Below are positions 56,570 to 64,000 of a stretch of 64,000 bases of DNA, piece by piece. The stretch is from Chitinophagaceae bacterium (GTDB taxonomy: Bacteria; Bacteroidota; Bacteroidia; Chitinophagales; Chitinophagaceae), in the NCBI GenBank assembly GCA_017307755.1, contig JAFKGQ010000005.1, positions 1 to 64,000 on the forward strand. The letters run 5' to 3'. The notes under the pieces were generated by a model. That model made no database searches and had not been told where the DNA came from. It saw only the letters and a list, made by a program, of their open reading frames with translations. Every line of letters begins with the position of its first letter. Within the stretch, counting starts at the first letter, position 1. The position numbers and the translations under genes were made by a program.

Positions 56570-56923
56570 ATGGATACGAAAGCACTCAGAAGACAAAAGA
56601 TCAGGTACGGCATCCGCAAAAAGATCAGCGGGACGGCTGCGAAGCCGAGACTGGCTGTGTTCCGCAGCAACAGCGACATCTATGTGCAGCTGATCGACGA
56701 CAACGATGGCAAGACGCTGGCAGCAGCATCTTCCCGTGACAAGGACATTGCTGCCCAGAAGGGCAACAAGGTGGAGAAGAGCAAGCTGGTAGGCGCTGCT
56801 ATCGCCCGTAAGGCTTCCGAACTGGGATTGAAGGATGTGATTTTTGATCGTGGCGGTAATCTTTATCATGGCCGTGTCAAGGCAGTAGCTGATGGCGCCC
56901 GGGAAGGCGGTCTTAATTTCTAA
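56570..56923 (+). CDS. rplR: 50S ribosomal protein L18
   Basis: 5S rRNA binder of 117 residues. [20 protein letters not shown] (key part [14 protein letters not shown]) and the C-terminal [24 protein letters not shown] are diagnostic. Confidence 0.97.
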   Translation: MDTKALRRQKIRYGIRKKISGTAAKPRLAVFRSNSDIYVQLIDDNDGKTLAAASSRDKDIAAQKGNKVEKSKLVGAAIARKASELGLKDVIFDRGGNLYHGRVKAVADGAREGGLNF

Positions 56924-56954
56924 TTATTAAATAGAGCATTCGTAAATAATTACA

Positions 56955-57473
56955 ATGGCAAAAGTAAACTTAAACAGAGTTAAAGCCGGCGATCTGGAAC
57001 TGAAGGAAAAGGTGGTTGCGATCAATCGCGTGGTAAAGACAACCAAGGGGGGCCGTGCATTCAGCTTCTCTGCATTGGTGGTAGTCGGTAATGAGAATGG
57101 CGTTGTCGGCCATGGTCTGGGTAAGGCCAAGGAAGTACAGGAAGCCATCACCAAGGGTATCGAAGATGCGAAGAAGAACCTGATCAAGGTGCCTGTCATG
57201 CATGGGACTATCCCGCATGATCAGCTGGCCAAGGAAGGTGCAGCAAAGGTCCTGATCAAACCTGCCGCTCATGGTACAGGTGTGATCGCGGGGGGCAGCA
57301 TGCGTGCCGTATTGGAAAGCGCAGGTGTAACGGACGTACTGGCCAAATCTTTGGGCAGCGCCAACCCTCATAACGTGGTGAAGGCTACTTTCAAGGCCCT
57401 GGCAATGCTAAGGGAGCCCATTCATGTAAGCAGGACCCGTCATATTTCATTAAAGAAAGTTTTCAACGGATAA
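56955..57473 (+). CDS. rpsE: 30S ribosomal protein S5
   Basis: mRNA-entry and decoding-fidelity protein, 172 residues. [29 protein letters not shown] (key part [14 protein letters not shown]) and [19 protein letters not shown] are conserved. It ends 3 bases before rpmD. Confidence 0.98.
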   Translation: MAKVNLNRVKAGDLELKEKVVAINRVVKTTKGGRAFSFSALVVVGNENGVVGHGLGKAKEVQEAITKGIEDAKKNLIKVPVMHGTIPHDQLAKEGAAKVLIKPAAHGTGVIAGGSMRAVLESAGVTDVLAKSLGSANPHNVVKATFKALAMLREPIHVSRTRHISLKKVFNG

Positions 57474-57476
57474 AAA

Positions 57477-57659
57477 ATGGCAAAGATCAAGATAACACAA
57501 GTTAAAAGCGGCATCGACCGCCCCGAGCGTCAGAAACTGACCTTGAAAGCGTTGGGCCTCAACAAGCTCCATGCTACAAAGGAAGTGGAAGCCACGCCGC
57601 AGGTGCTGGGTATGGTCCGTAAGGTGGAGCATCTGGTAAAGGTGGAGGAGGTGAAATAG
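57477..57659 (+). CDS. rpmD: 50S ribosomal protein L30
   Basis: A 60-residue protein with IKITQVKSGIDRPERQKLTLKALGL (key part RPERQKLTLKALGL), the usual L30 pattern, and MVRKVEHLVKVEE at the end. Confidence 0.95.
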   Translation: MAKIKITQVKSGIDRPERQKLTLKALGLNKLHATKEVEATPQVLGMVRKVEHLVKVEEVK

Positions 57660-57729
57660 TCTCCGGTATTTATTTTTTAATTATTAATGCGAGGGGAGAT
57701 AACCCCGAACGAGTAAAAATCAAAAAGTC

Positions 57730-58179
57730 ATGAACTTACACACGATCAGGCCTGCTAAAGGCGCCACACATAAGCAAAAACGTTTAGGCCGCGGTGAAGC
57801 TTCCGGTAAAGGCGGAACTTCCACAAAGGGTAATAAGGGTGGACAGAGCCGTGCTGGTTATCAACGCAAGATGGCTCATGAAGGGGGCCAGATGCCTATC
57901 CAAAGAAGGCTGCCCAAACGCGGATTCAACAATATCCACAGGGTGGAATATAAAGTATTCAACCTGGGCCAGATAGACCAGCTGGCAGAAAAGTACGGCA
58001 TCTCCGAATTCTCTCCTGAGAACTTGTATATCAACGGATTAATCGGTCAAAATGACCTGGTGAAGATCCTTGGCAATGGCGAGCTGAAGACCAAGCTGAC
58101 CTTTAAGGTCAACGCGGTGAGCGAGAAGGCCAAAGCTGCGATCGAAAGTGCCGGCGGGACAATAGAAATTCTGAAGTAA
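57730..58179 (+). CDS. rplO: 50S ribosomal protein L15
   Basis: Assembly protein of 149 residues. The N-terminus is disordered and Gly/Lys-rich (KRLGRGEASGKGGTSTKGNKGG, key part GRGEASGKGGTS) and the C-terminal globular part ends EKAKAAIESAGGTIEIL. An intrinsic terminator follows, 18 bases after the stop. Confidence 0.98.
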   Translation: MNLHTIRPAKGATHKQKRLGRGEASGKGGTSTKGNKGGQSRAGYQRKMAHEGGQMPIQRRLPKRGFNNIHRVEYKVFNLGQIDQLAEKYGISEFSPENLYINGLIGQNDLVKILGNGELKTKLTFKVNAVSEKAKAAIESAGGTIEILK

Positions 58180-58197
58180 TTTTTATGTAACTTGCAT

Positions 58198-58223
58198 AGA
58201 CGCATTCGACATGCGTCTTTTTT
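58198..58223 (+). terminator. intrinsic terminator between rplO and secY
   Basis: A perfect 8-bp stem AGACGCAT/ATGCGTCT (58198-58205 with 58211-58218, loop TCGAC) followed by a six-T run. It lies inside what is usually a continuous operon, so transcription into secY is either attenuated or restarted. Confidence 0.7.
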
Positions 58224-58258
58224 GTATTGCTCAGAGAACCCAAAAATTAGATTGTTCC

Positions 58259-59596
58259 GTGAAGAAACTCATTCAAACGCTTAAAAATATCTGGAGCATC
58301 GAGGATCTTAAGTCTAAGATCATCGTAACGCTTTCTCTGATATTCGTATACCGCTTTGGGACGTATATCGTCCTGCCCGGTATCGACCCCAACAAGCTCA
58401 GCGCTCTCAGTGGCAGTGCCAAGAGCGGCGCCCTGGGGCTTATCGACGCCTTTTCCGGCGGCGCCTTCTCCCAGGCTTCTATCCTGGCTCTTGGTATCAT
58501 GCCTTATATCTCCGCCTCGATCTTTATGCAGCTGATGACCATCCTCATCCCGCAGATGCAGAAGGTGCAGAAGGAAGGCGCCAGCGGACAGAAGAAGATC
58601 AACCAGTGGACACGTTATCTTACGGTGATCGTCACTTTTGTTCAGGCGTATGCGTATGTCACTTACCTGAAAGGTCTGGGCAAGGACGCGATCATCGATA
58701 GTTTTAGCGCCTATTTCTGGCTGACCACGCCCATTGTCCTGACAGCAGGCACTTTGTTTGTTATGTGGCTGGGTGAGAAGATCACGGATAAAGGTCTGGG
58801 TAATGGTACTTCCCTTATCATCATGGTGGGTATCCTTGCCCGTCTGCCCCGCAGCTTTAAACAGGAGTGGGATGCCAAAGCCGCCATCGGTGCAGGCGGT
58901 ATCCTGATCTTCGTTATCGAGATCGCTATACTGGTAGCCATCATCATGGGTTTGATCGTCCTTATCCAGGGTGTACGGAAAGTACCTGTGAACTATGCCA
59001 AGCAGATAGTCGGCAATCGCCAGTTTGGCGGCGCACGTCAGTTCCTGCCCCTGAAGGTGAACAGCGCGGGTGTTATGCCGATCATCTTTGCGCAGGCCAT
59101 CATGTTCCTGCCGACGATCTTCGCCAATTTCGACAGTACCAAGGGGATTGCCAAAACATTCTCCGACCCCCGGGACTATATCCATATGATCATCTATGGT
59201 GTGATCGTGGTTGGGTTTACGTTCCTTTATACGGCCCTTATCTTCAACCCCAAGCAGATAGCCGACGACCTGAAACGCAACAATGGCTTTATTCCGGGTG
59301 TCAAGCCGGGACAGCCTACGGCTGACTATATCGGAGCTGTCATGGATAAGATCACATTGCCCGGCGCTTTTTTGCTGGCCATCGTGGGTATCCTGCCGGG
59401 CTTTGCGCAGCGTCTGGGTATCACACAGGGTTTTGCCTCCTTCTTTGGCGGTACGTCCCTCCTGATCATGGTGGGTGTAATTCTTGACTCCCTCCAGCAG
59501 ATAGAAACCCAGCTGCTGATGCGTCAATACGATGGATTGATGAAGAGTGGAAGGATACAGGGACGGCAATCCTCGGTTTCGAGCGCAGTGATATAA
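58259..59596 (+). CDS. secY: protein translocase subunit SecY
   Basis: Channel-forming subunit of SecYEG, 445 residues, with about ten transmembrane helices. FGTYIVLPGIDPNKL near the N-terminus and the plug and loop regions (GGTSLLIMVGVILDSLQQIETQLLMRQYDGLM, key part GVILDSLQQIETQL) are typical. I chose the GTG at 58259 (product MKKLIQTLKNIWSIEDLK), which matches relatives; the ATG at 58211 lies in the terminator hairpin. Confidence 0.93.
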   Translation: MKKLIQTLKNIWSIEDLKSKIIVTLSLIFVYRFGTYIVLPGIDPNKLSALSGSAKSGALGLIDAFSGGAFSQASILALGIMPYISASIFMQLMTILIPQMQKVQKEGASGQKKINQWTRYLTVIVTFVQAYAYVTYLKGLGKDAIIDSFSAYFWLTTPIVLTAGTLFVMWLGEKITDKGLGNGTSLIIMVGILARLPRSFKQEWDAKAAIGAGGILIFVIEIAILVAIIMGLIVLIQGVRKVPVNYAKQIVGNRQFGGARQFLPLKVNSAGVMPIIFAQAIMFLPTIFANFDSTKGIAKTFSDPRDYIHMIIYGVIVVGFTFLYTALIFNPKQIADDLKRNNGFIPGVKPGQPTADYIGAVMDKITLPGAFLLAIVGILPGFAQRLGITQGFASFFGGTSLLIMVGVILDSLQQIETQLLMRQYDGLMKSGRIQGRQSSVSSAVI

Positions 59597-59619
59597 ATTT
59601 ATTAAAGCTTTTATAGTAG

Positions 59620-59656
59620 ACCTGTCCCGGACACTCCGGGGCAGGTTCAATTTTTT
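59620..59656 (+). terminator. possible terminator between secY and map
   Basis: A 12-pair stem with one T-G pair (59620-59631 with 59635-59646, loop CAC) followed by TCAATTTTTT. It ends 3 bases before the map start codon, so it could also act as a translational or attenuation hairpin. Confidence 0.55.
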
Positions 59657-59659
59657 AGG

Positions 59660-60487
59660 ATGATCCATTACAAGACACCATCAGAAATAGCATTTATGCG
59701 CGAAAGCGCCCTGCTGGTCAGCAGGACCCTGACAGAAGTTGCCAAGATACTCAAGCCCGGCATCACGACGTTGCAACTGGATCAACTTATCGCCGAATAT
59801 ATCCGGGACAATGGAGGTATACCTTCGTTCCTTAACTACCGGGGCTATCCCTATAATTCATGTATCTCTGTCAACGATGTGGTAGTACATGGTTTTCCCA
59901 ATGACCGTGCGTTGAAGGAAGGAGATATTATTTCTGTAGATATCGGCGTGATCAAAAATGGCTGGCATGGCGACCATGCCTATACTTTTGCCATTGGCGA
60001 TCCCGGCGCCGCCATTATGCAACTGATACGCGTGACCAAGGAATCCCTTTACAAAGGGATCGAGAAGGCTGTTGCCGGTGGCAGAGTGGGGGATATCTCC
60101 TTTGCTATCCAGGAGCATACGGAGAAAAAATATGGATATGGCGTGGTACGCGAGCTGGTAGGGCATGGGCTTGGCAAGCACCTGCATGAAGAGCCGCAGG
60201 TGCCTAACTATGGCAGGCGAGGGACCGGAGCCAAGCTGAAAGAAGGGCTTGTGCTGGCCATTGAGCCTATGATCAACCTGGGGAAAAAGGATGTCTATAC
60301 CGAACGGGATGGATGGACTGTCCGTACCGCCGACCATCAGCCTTCGGTACACTTTGAGCACGATGTAGCTATACAGAAAGGCAGCGCCGACATCCTGTCC
60401 GACTACAGTATCATCGAGGCGGCTGAGAAGGCAAATCCCCATCTTTTTACGGCCGAGAGCTCTCCCGTGCTGGTGCAGCCGCAGTAA
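59660..60487 (+). CDS. map: methionine aminopeptidase, type I
   Basis: Removes the initiator methionine from nascent chains. The pita-bread fold shows the five metal ligands Asp94, Asp105, His169, Glu202 and Glu233, plus the substrate His77. At 275 residues it is slightly longer than the type Ia average. map follows secY as in Bacteroides, but infA-rpmJ-rpsM-rpsK-rpsD-rpoA-rplQ do not follow here. Confidence 0.97.
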   Translation: MIHYKTPSEIAFMRESALLVSRTLTEVAKILKPGITTLQLDQLIAEYIRDNGGIPSFLNYRGYPYNSCISVNDVVVHGFPNDRALKEGDIISVDIGVIKNGWHGDHAYTFAIGDPGAAIMQLIRVTKESLYKGIEKAVAGGRVGDISFAIQEHTEKKYGYGVVRELVGHGLGKHLHEEPQVPNYGRRGTGAKLKEGLVLAIEPMINLGKKDVYTERDGWTVRTADHQPSVHFEHDVAIQKGSADILSDYSIIEAAEKANPHLFTAESSPVLVQPQ

Positions 60488-60550
60488 GAATTAACAAAGT
60501 ATGTGGTGAGGAACAGTCGGATTTTTTTTATTTTTACTATGGTTTTGAAT

Positions 60551-60853
60551 ATGAAAAAATTCCTTGCCTTCATATTAGCCATTGTATATCTTTTCGCCGC
60601 AATACCGGCTACCTGTAGCTTTGACAGCTGTGAGGGCGACTGTGACGGAGTAAAGCATATAAAGACGGAGGATCATCATGGCGTATCTGCCGGCGTCTTT
60701 AAGTTGGACCCCTTATCCCCTGCGACTGTAGCCGGCGGGCAATATCTGGCGCAGGAGCGTGTTACTGAAGTTCTCTATCATTCTTCTCTTTCTACTTCTG
60801 TTTTTGGTGGTGATATTCCTCTTTTTGTGCGCAATTGTAATTTTCGTATTTGA
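60551..60853 (+). CDS. small secreted hypothetical protein
   Basis: A 100-residue protein with a signal peptide (about 1-18). The mature part has a Cys/Asp/His-rich segment (CSFDSCEGDCDGVKHIKTEDHH, key residues three Cys and two His) that may bind metal. It was chosen over the longer frame because MKKFLAFILAIVYLF is a normal signal start. It lies upstream of a heavy-metal-domain gene, which hints at a metal-related unit. No family recognised. Confidence 0.55.
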   Translation: MKKFLAFILAIVYLFAAIPATCSFDSCEGDCDGVKHIKTEDHHGVSAGVFKLDPLSPATVAGGQYLAQERVTEVLYHSSLSTSVFGGDIPLFVRNCNFRI

Positions 60854-60912
60854 TCTTTTTGTTCAGCGATCGGATAGGTTTTTTTATTCACTTACAGCAA
60901 AATTTTACAATC

Positions 60913-61242
60913 ATGAACAAGATCAGGTTATTCGTTGCCTTTATATGCGTATTTACCATTACCTCTATCGCCCGGGCGCAGAACTACAAGCTGGATGGGC
61001 CATTCCTCACTAAAAGGGTCATAAAGGTCTTTGGCGCCTCTGATGGGTGCAAGACCCGGATCGAGAAAGCTGCCAGGAGCGCTCCGGGAGTGACCTATGC
61101 TCACTGGGATGCGGACACGCAGCAATTGCTGGTGGAGTATAACCGCTCCAAAACCAACCCTGAAAAGATACAGCAGATGATAGCGTCGCGGGGGTATGAT
61201 ACGGAGAAGGTAAAAGCCACCCATCAGACAGGGTGCAATTGA
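60913..61242 (+). CDS. exported heavy-metal-associated (HMA) domain protein, degenerate
   Basis: A 109-residue protein: signal peptide (1-22, ending ARAQ), then an HMA ferredoxin-like domain (about 35-100). The usual metal motif GMCxxC or NCGMC is reduced to SDGC, with a single Cys at about residue 46. The rest (TRIEKAARSAPGV...HWDADTQQLLVEY...GYDTEKVKA) is well preserved. The protein may bind metal through one Cys, as a dimer, or may have lost binding. It ends 13 bases before the next gene. Confidence 0.75.
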   Translation: MNKIRLFVAFICVFTITSIARAQNYKLDGPFLTKRVIKVFGASDGCKTRIEKAARSAPGVTYAHWDADTQQLLVEYNRSKTNPEKIQQMIASRGYDTEKVKATHQTGCN

Positions 61243-61255
61243 TTACATTTGTCGG

Positions 61256-62488
61256 ATGCAATCCAAGGATAAAAAACTAGTCGTCATCGGGGGAGGCGCC
61301 GCGGGTTTCTTTTGTGCGGTGAATGCCGCGCGGCTGGGGCTTTGTGTAACGATATTGGAGAAGACGGGTAAGCTGCTCAGTAAAGTAAAGGTCAGTGGGG
61401 GCGGCCGTTGTAATGTCACCCATGCCTGTTATGACATCGGGGAGATGATGAAGAAATACCCCCGTGGCGGTCAGTTTGTCCGGAAAGCTTTTCATCAATT
61501 CTTTACTACGGACACGATACAATGGTTTGCGGACAGAGGTGTTGCGTTGAAGACGGAGGACGACGGACGGATGTTCCCTGTCAGCAACTCCTCACAAACG
61601 ATCATCGACACTTTAGTAAAGGAAGCCGACAGGTATGGGGTGGAAGTGCGGATGCATGCGGAGGTGACGGGGGTAGAGCGGATAGATCAGGGGTTCCGGG
61701 TGCATCTTACTGGTGACCGGGTGCTGGAGGCGGACGCTGTATGTATTGCCTGTGGAGGTTTTCCCAAGTCTGTATCGTTTGAATGGATACGTAAGCTGGG
61801 GCATACCATCGAGGAGCCAGTGCCCTCGCTTTTTACCTTTAACATGCCGGGAAATGGTATAACGCGTCTGATGGGTGTATCGGTGCCTGAAGCCAGGGTT
61901 CGGGTGGCGGGCTCGAAGCTACAGGAGGAAGGCCCCTTGCTGATCACGCATTGGGGGATGAGCGGGCCGGCTGTATTGCGTTTGTCGGCCTGGGGCGCAC
62001 GAGAGCTGGCCGCGCGGGAATATACATTTAAAGTGATGGTGAACTGGACAGGTGATCTCTCCGAGCAGGTGGTGCGGGAGCGGATGCAGCAGGTGCGTTA
62101 TGAATGGGCGGGTGGAAAGGTGGGGGGAAAGAACCCTTTTGGGCTGCCGGCCAGGCTTTGGGAGTATGCGTTGGAAATATGTGGTGTGAGTAGTGACCTG
62201 AGATGGGCGGATCTGCCTGCGAAAGAGACAAATAAGCTGGTGAATTTCCTATGTCTGGGTGAGTTTGCCGTGAGCGGAAAGACTACCTTTAAGGAAGAAT
62301 TTGTTACGGCCGGCGGGGTCCGGCTGTCGGAGGTGGAGGCGTCAACCATGCAGAGCCGTAAGGTGGGGGGATTGTTCTTTGCCGGCGAGATCCTGGATGT
62401 AGACGGTGTGACGGGCGGGTTCAATTTCCAGCATGCGTGGACCAGCGGATGGATTGCGGCAAATGCCGCGGTAGAGATGCTTACTTAA
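61256..62488 (+). CDS. HI0933/BaiN-family FAD-dependent oxidoreductase
   Basis: A 410-residue flavoprotein. The N-terminal FAD motif VVIGGGAAGFFCAVNAA (residues 9-25) and KVSGGGRCNVTH are diagnostic of the HI0933/YhiN family; an insertion domain follows. TGGFNFQHAWTSGWIAANA closes the FAD site. Reported activities for relatives differ (aminoacetone or bile-acid related), so the substrate is unknown. VOC protein gene starts 5 bases downstream. Confidence 0.88.
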   Translation: MQSKDKKLVVIGGGAAGFFCAVNAARLGLCVTILEKTGKLLSKVKVSGGGRCNVTHACYDIGEMMKKYPRGGQFVRKAFHQFFTTDTIQWFADRGVALKTEDDGRMFPVSNSSQTIIDTLVKEADRYGVEVRMHAEVTGVERIDQGFRVHLTGDRVLEADAVCIACGGFPKSVSFEWIRKLGHTIEEPVPSLFTFNMPGNGITRLMGVSVPEARVRVAGSKLQEEGPLLITHWGMSGPAVLRLSAWGARELAAREYTFKVMVNWTGDLSEQVVRERMQQVRYEWAGGKVGGKNPFGLPARLWEYALEICGVSSDLRWADLPAKETNKLVNFLCLGEFAVSGKTTFKEEFVTAGGVRLSEVEASTMQSRKVGGLFFAGEILDVDGVTGGFNFQHAWTSGWIAANAAVEMLT

Positions 62489-62493
62489 ACCTT

Positions 62494-62904
62494 ATGTATA
62501 TGGATACAAGATTTGCTCCCGAGCTGAAGGTCCGGGTGGTGGCACCCGCGCTGGAGTTTTATAAGCAGGCTTTTGGGGTTGTCGAGTTGAGACGATTTTC
62601 CAATGACGATGGCAGCATCCATATTGTCGAGCTGACGCTGGAAGGGGCCGGCTTTTATGTCCATGAGCAGATGCCGGGCAGCCAGGGTGTGAGCCCGGAG
62701 CAGGTGAAGGGGACGACGGTGGAACTGGCGGTGTATGTTACTGACCCGGATGCGATGGTGGATAGGGCGGTTGCGGCGGGGGCCAGGCTTATGAACCCTA
62801 TGCAGGATCATTTTTACGGGCTCAGACAAGGGACAGTGCTGGATCCCTTCGGGCATTTGTGGACATTTCAGAAGGTGATCCCGGAGAGGGAGCGGGATGA
62901 GTAA
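62494..62904 (+). CDS. VOC (glyoxalase/bleomycin-resistance) family protein
   Basis: A 136-residue two-module VOC protein of the PhnB-like type (VAPALEFYKQAFGV, HEQMPGS, VDRAVAAGARLMNP, VLDPFGHLWTFQKV). The family includes dioxygenases, epimerases and binding proteins; the role here cannot be fixed. The ATG at 62494 is chosen (or 62500). Coupled to the flavoprotein gene (5-base gap). Confidence 0.75.
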   Translation: MYMDTRFAPELKVRVVAPALEFYKQAFGVVELRRFSNDDGSIHIVELTLEGAGFYVHEQMPGSQGVSPEQVKGTTVELAVYVTDPDAMVDRAVAAGARLMNPMQDHFYGLRQGTVLDPFGHLWTFQKVIPERERDE

Positions 62905-62907
62905 TGA

Positions 62908-63282
62908 TCAATGAGAGACGCTTTCCAACAGGATGTTGGCGTCGATACCAAATTTCTTATGCAGGCTGACGAGGATGTTCAAGTTCGGCTGTTTTTTTCC
63001 ATTTAATATTTCGGATAATAAAGATTTGGAGATAGAGAGGTCTTCCGACAATTCTGTCTGGGTATAGCGTTTGAATTGCATGACATAGACAAGTATGTCC
63101 GGGAATGAAGGCTGCATAGGCATGGGATACTCCTTGAGCTCCCATGCTTCTACGGCCTTTGAAATTTCTTCCAGGTGATCTTCTTCGGCAGTGGTGAGGT
63201 TAGAGAAGCCTTTTTGTAAATAGCTCTCGATCTCTGCCATTGCGGTATAGTACTGTTGTTTGTTGGTGATCTTTTTTGGCAT
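62908..63282 (-). CDS. higA: HigA-type antitoxin with XRE helix-turn-helix
   Basis: A 124-residue protein with an N-terminal helical toxin-binding part (about 1-60) and a C-terminal helix-turn-helix (about 70-110, with LSEDLSISKSLLSEILNGKK). The toxin gene precedes it by 25 bases, the usual higB-higA order. It should neutralise HigB and repress the operon. Confidence 0.85.
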   Translation of the reverse strand: MPKKITNKQQYYTAMAEIESYLQKGFSNLTTAEEDHLEEISKAVEAWELKEYPMPMQPSFPDILVYVMQFKRYTQTELSEDLSISKSLLSEILNGKKQPNLNILVSLHKKFGIDANILLESVSH

Positions 63283-63307
63283 AGTTATAATGTTTTAATG
63301 GTTTTAG

Positions 63308-63613
63308 TTATAAAGTGTTTAGCTCTCCGCGTTTGTTCAATACATCGTATTCTTTATGTGTCAGGACCCGACGGATATACAATGTCCTTTTTTTAAAATG
63401 TATCATGGCGATCAGCCTGTAATTATTTCCGGCGATGTCGAATACGTATCTGTCATTGCCTATGGCGTCGCAACTATTCCATGTGTTCTTAATATCGGCA
63501 AATTGGCCCCAGTCGCCCTTCACGGTCTGGGTATACCAGTTATTGAGGGCATTTGCACTCAATGGGTAACGGGCTATGAAATCGCGAAGGACCGGCCTCG
63601 AAATGATGACCAT
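63308..63613 (-). CDS. higB: HigB-type mRNA interferase toxin
   Basis: A 101-residue HigB_toxin-family protein. The start at 63613 (MVIISRPVLRDF) fits the family; the longer frame adds residues. ALNNWYTQTVKGDWGQFADIKNTW and NRLYVF-like GNDRYVFDIAGNNYRLI (key part WGQFADIKN, GNNYRLI) are typical. The fold is RelE-like and cuts mRNA on the ribosome. The pair HigBA may stabilise the region or act in stress. Confidence 0.88.
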   Translation of the reverse strand: MVIISRPVLRDFIARYPLSANALNNWYTQTVKGDWGQFADIKNTWNSCDAIGNDRYVFDIAGNNYRLIAMIHFKKRTLYIRRVLTHKEYDVLNKRGELNTL

Positions 63614-63665
63614 ATCTAATAGTTTAAGGATGGATGATATTTTCATGACTTCGCAATTTGTGGGG

Positions 63666-63704
63666 TAAAAGTAAAGAAAAATGTTCTTTTTTGAGAAAAA
63701 TGTT
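63666..63704 (-). promoter_or_regulatory. higBA promoter region with direct repeats
   Basis: The minus strand has TACTTTTA (63673-63666), one mismatch to the Bacteroidota -7 box. Directly upstream, GAAAAATGTT (plus strand) occurs twice, at 63676-63685 and 63695-63704, 19 bases apart. The repeats could be HigA operator half-sites. Confidence 0.4.
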
Positions 63705-63813
63705 TTGATATGTGAACTTTATTCTGTCATTATAAAAATAATATAAAAGCTATACTTGGTAAGTAGTTGATTTGCAGCCTGATTTGGGAGCCCCTTTTTT
63801 GACGTTTTTTTCG

Positions 63814-63845
63814 TATTTTTGCAGGCCCGAACAAAAACATTCGGG
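63814..63845 (+). promoter_or_regulatory. rpsA -7 element and leader hairpin
   Basis: TATTTTTG (63814-63821) fully matches TAnnTTTG. After it CCCGAA (63826-63831) and TTCGGG (63840-63845) form a 6-bp hairpin just upstream of the rpsA start codon. Confidence 0.55.
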
Positions 63846-63854
63846 ATTTATATT

Positions 63855-64000
63855 ATGTCTGAAAACAATATTGTTAACTCAAACGCTGAAGGACAGGAAT
63901 CGGAAGTGGCTGCTACTGCTGCTGCCGAAGCTACAGCGACACCAAAAGCGCCTGTTTTCGTGCAAACTGCGCACGATGATTTTGATTGGAGCATCGACAA
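63855..64000 (+). CDS. rpsA: 30S ribosomal protein S1, N-terminal part (cut by window)
   Basis: Starts at ATG 63855 (MSENNIVNSNAEGQESEVA) and runs off the window. The Ala/Thr/Glu-rich N-terminal extension followed by DDFDWSIDK is characteristic of Bacteroidota S1 before the first S1 repeat. It has its own -7 box. The rest of the gene is outside the window. Confidence 0.8.
   Translation, partial: MSENNIVNSNAEGQESEVAATAAAEATATPKAPVFVQTAHDDFDWSID

Noticed and set aside
58247..59668. 473-codon open frame on the minus strand
   Set aside because: Antisense to secY and map. The plus-strand proteins are unmistakable.

Overview
The window is a Bacteroidota chromosome segment, most likely from the Chitinophagaceae. 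The grounds are: promoters of the TAnnTTTG (-7) / TTTG (-33) type instead of the E. coli type, start codons without clear Shine-Dalgarno sequences, a type III glutamine synthetase, a Bacteroidota-type tyrosine recombinase lacking the first catalytic arginine, an ECF sigma/FecR/SusC/SusD locus, and the rpsL-rpsG-fusA then rpsJ...secY-map ribosomal order without tuf. The genus is an inference.

Layout. 0-2 kb: the edge of a probable integrated element (integrase beside the 3' end of tRNA-Asp). 2-17 kb: housekeeping genes (accA, dapA, rnz, a fructosamine-kinase-family gene, a STAS protein, clpC, cmk), a divergent ene-reductase/AraC pair, type III glutamine synthetase, and a two-gene surface-glycan unit. 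17-33 kb: purL-hldD-proC, pyrG, yidC, small secreted proteins, a TPR protein, comA-aroE, the convergent unit hypothetical-rdgB-thioesterase, and ilvE. 33-36.4 kb: the str cluster rpsL-rpsG-fusA. 36.4-47.4 kb: an accessory block of YXWGXW protein, S9 dipeptidyl peptidase, ECF sigma, FecR, SusC, SusD and a hypothetical, lying where Bacteroides-type genomes go directly from fusA to rpsJ. 47.7-60.5 kb: 23 ribosomal protein genes (S10 to L15) plus secY and map. 60.5-63.7 kb: small secreted proteins including a degenerate heavy-metal domain, a HI0933-type flavoprotein, a VOC protein and a HigBA toxin-antitoxin pair. The window ends inside rpsA.

The most unusual content is not a classical gene. First, a dispersed family of modular palindromic repeats occurs at six sites (about 5.08, 14.5, 26.8, 28.6, 30.35 and 54.0 kb). 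All share an AACGAACC/GGTTCGTT head hairpin. The downstream hairpins differ between subfamilies, and in related copies both arms change together, keeping base pairing. One copy sits in frame inside the thioesterase gene, where it adds about 31 residues, and another sits inside the ribosomal operon between rplN and rplX. This resembles the Rickettsia palindromic elements in behaviour but not in sequence. Second, a 420-base spacer between rpsJ and rplC, normally nearly adjacent genes, can fold into a four-way junction and a long GNRA-capped hairpin and looks like an undescribed structured RNA. Other candidates are a perfect 20-bp palindrome between the divergent STAS and clpC genes, a 9-bp inverted repeat upstream of ilvE, and an intrinsic terminator between rplO and a GTG-initiated secY.

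All structure and motif statements come from reading the sequence by eye. No alignment, folding program or database search was run.
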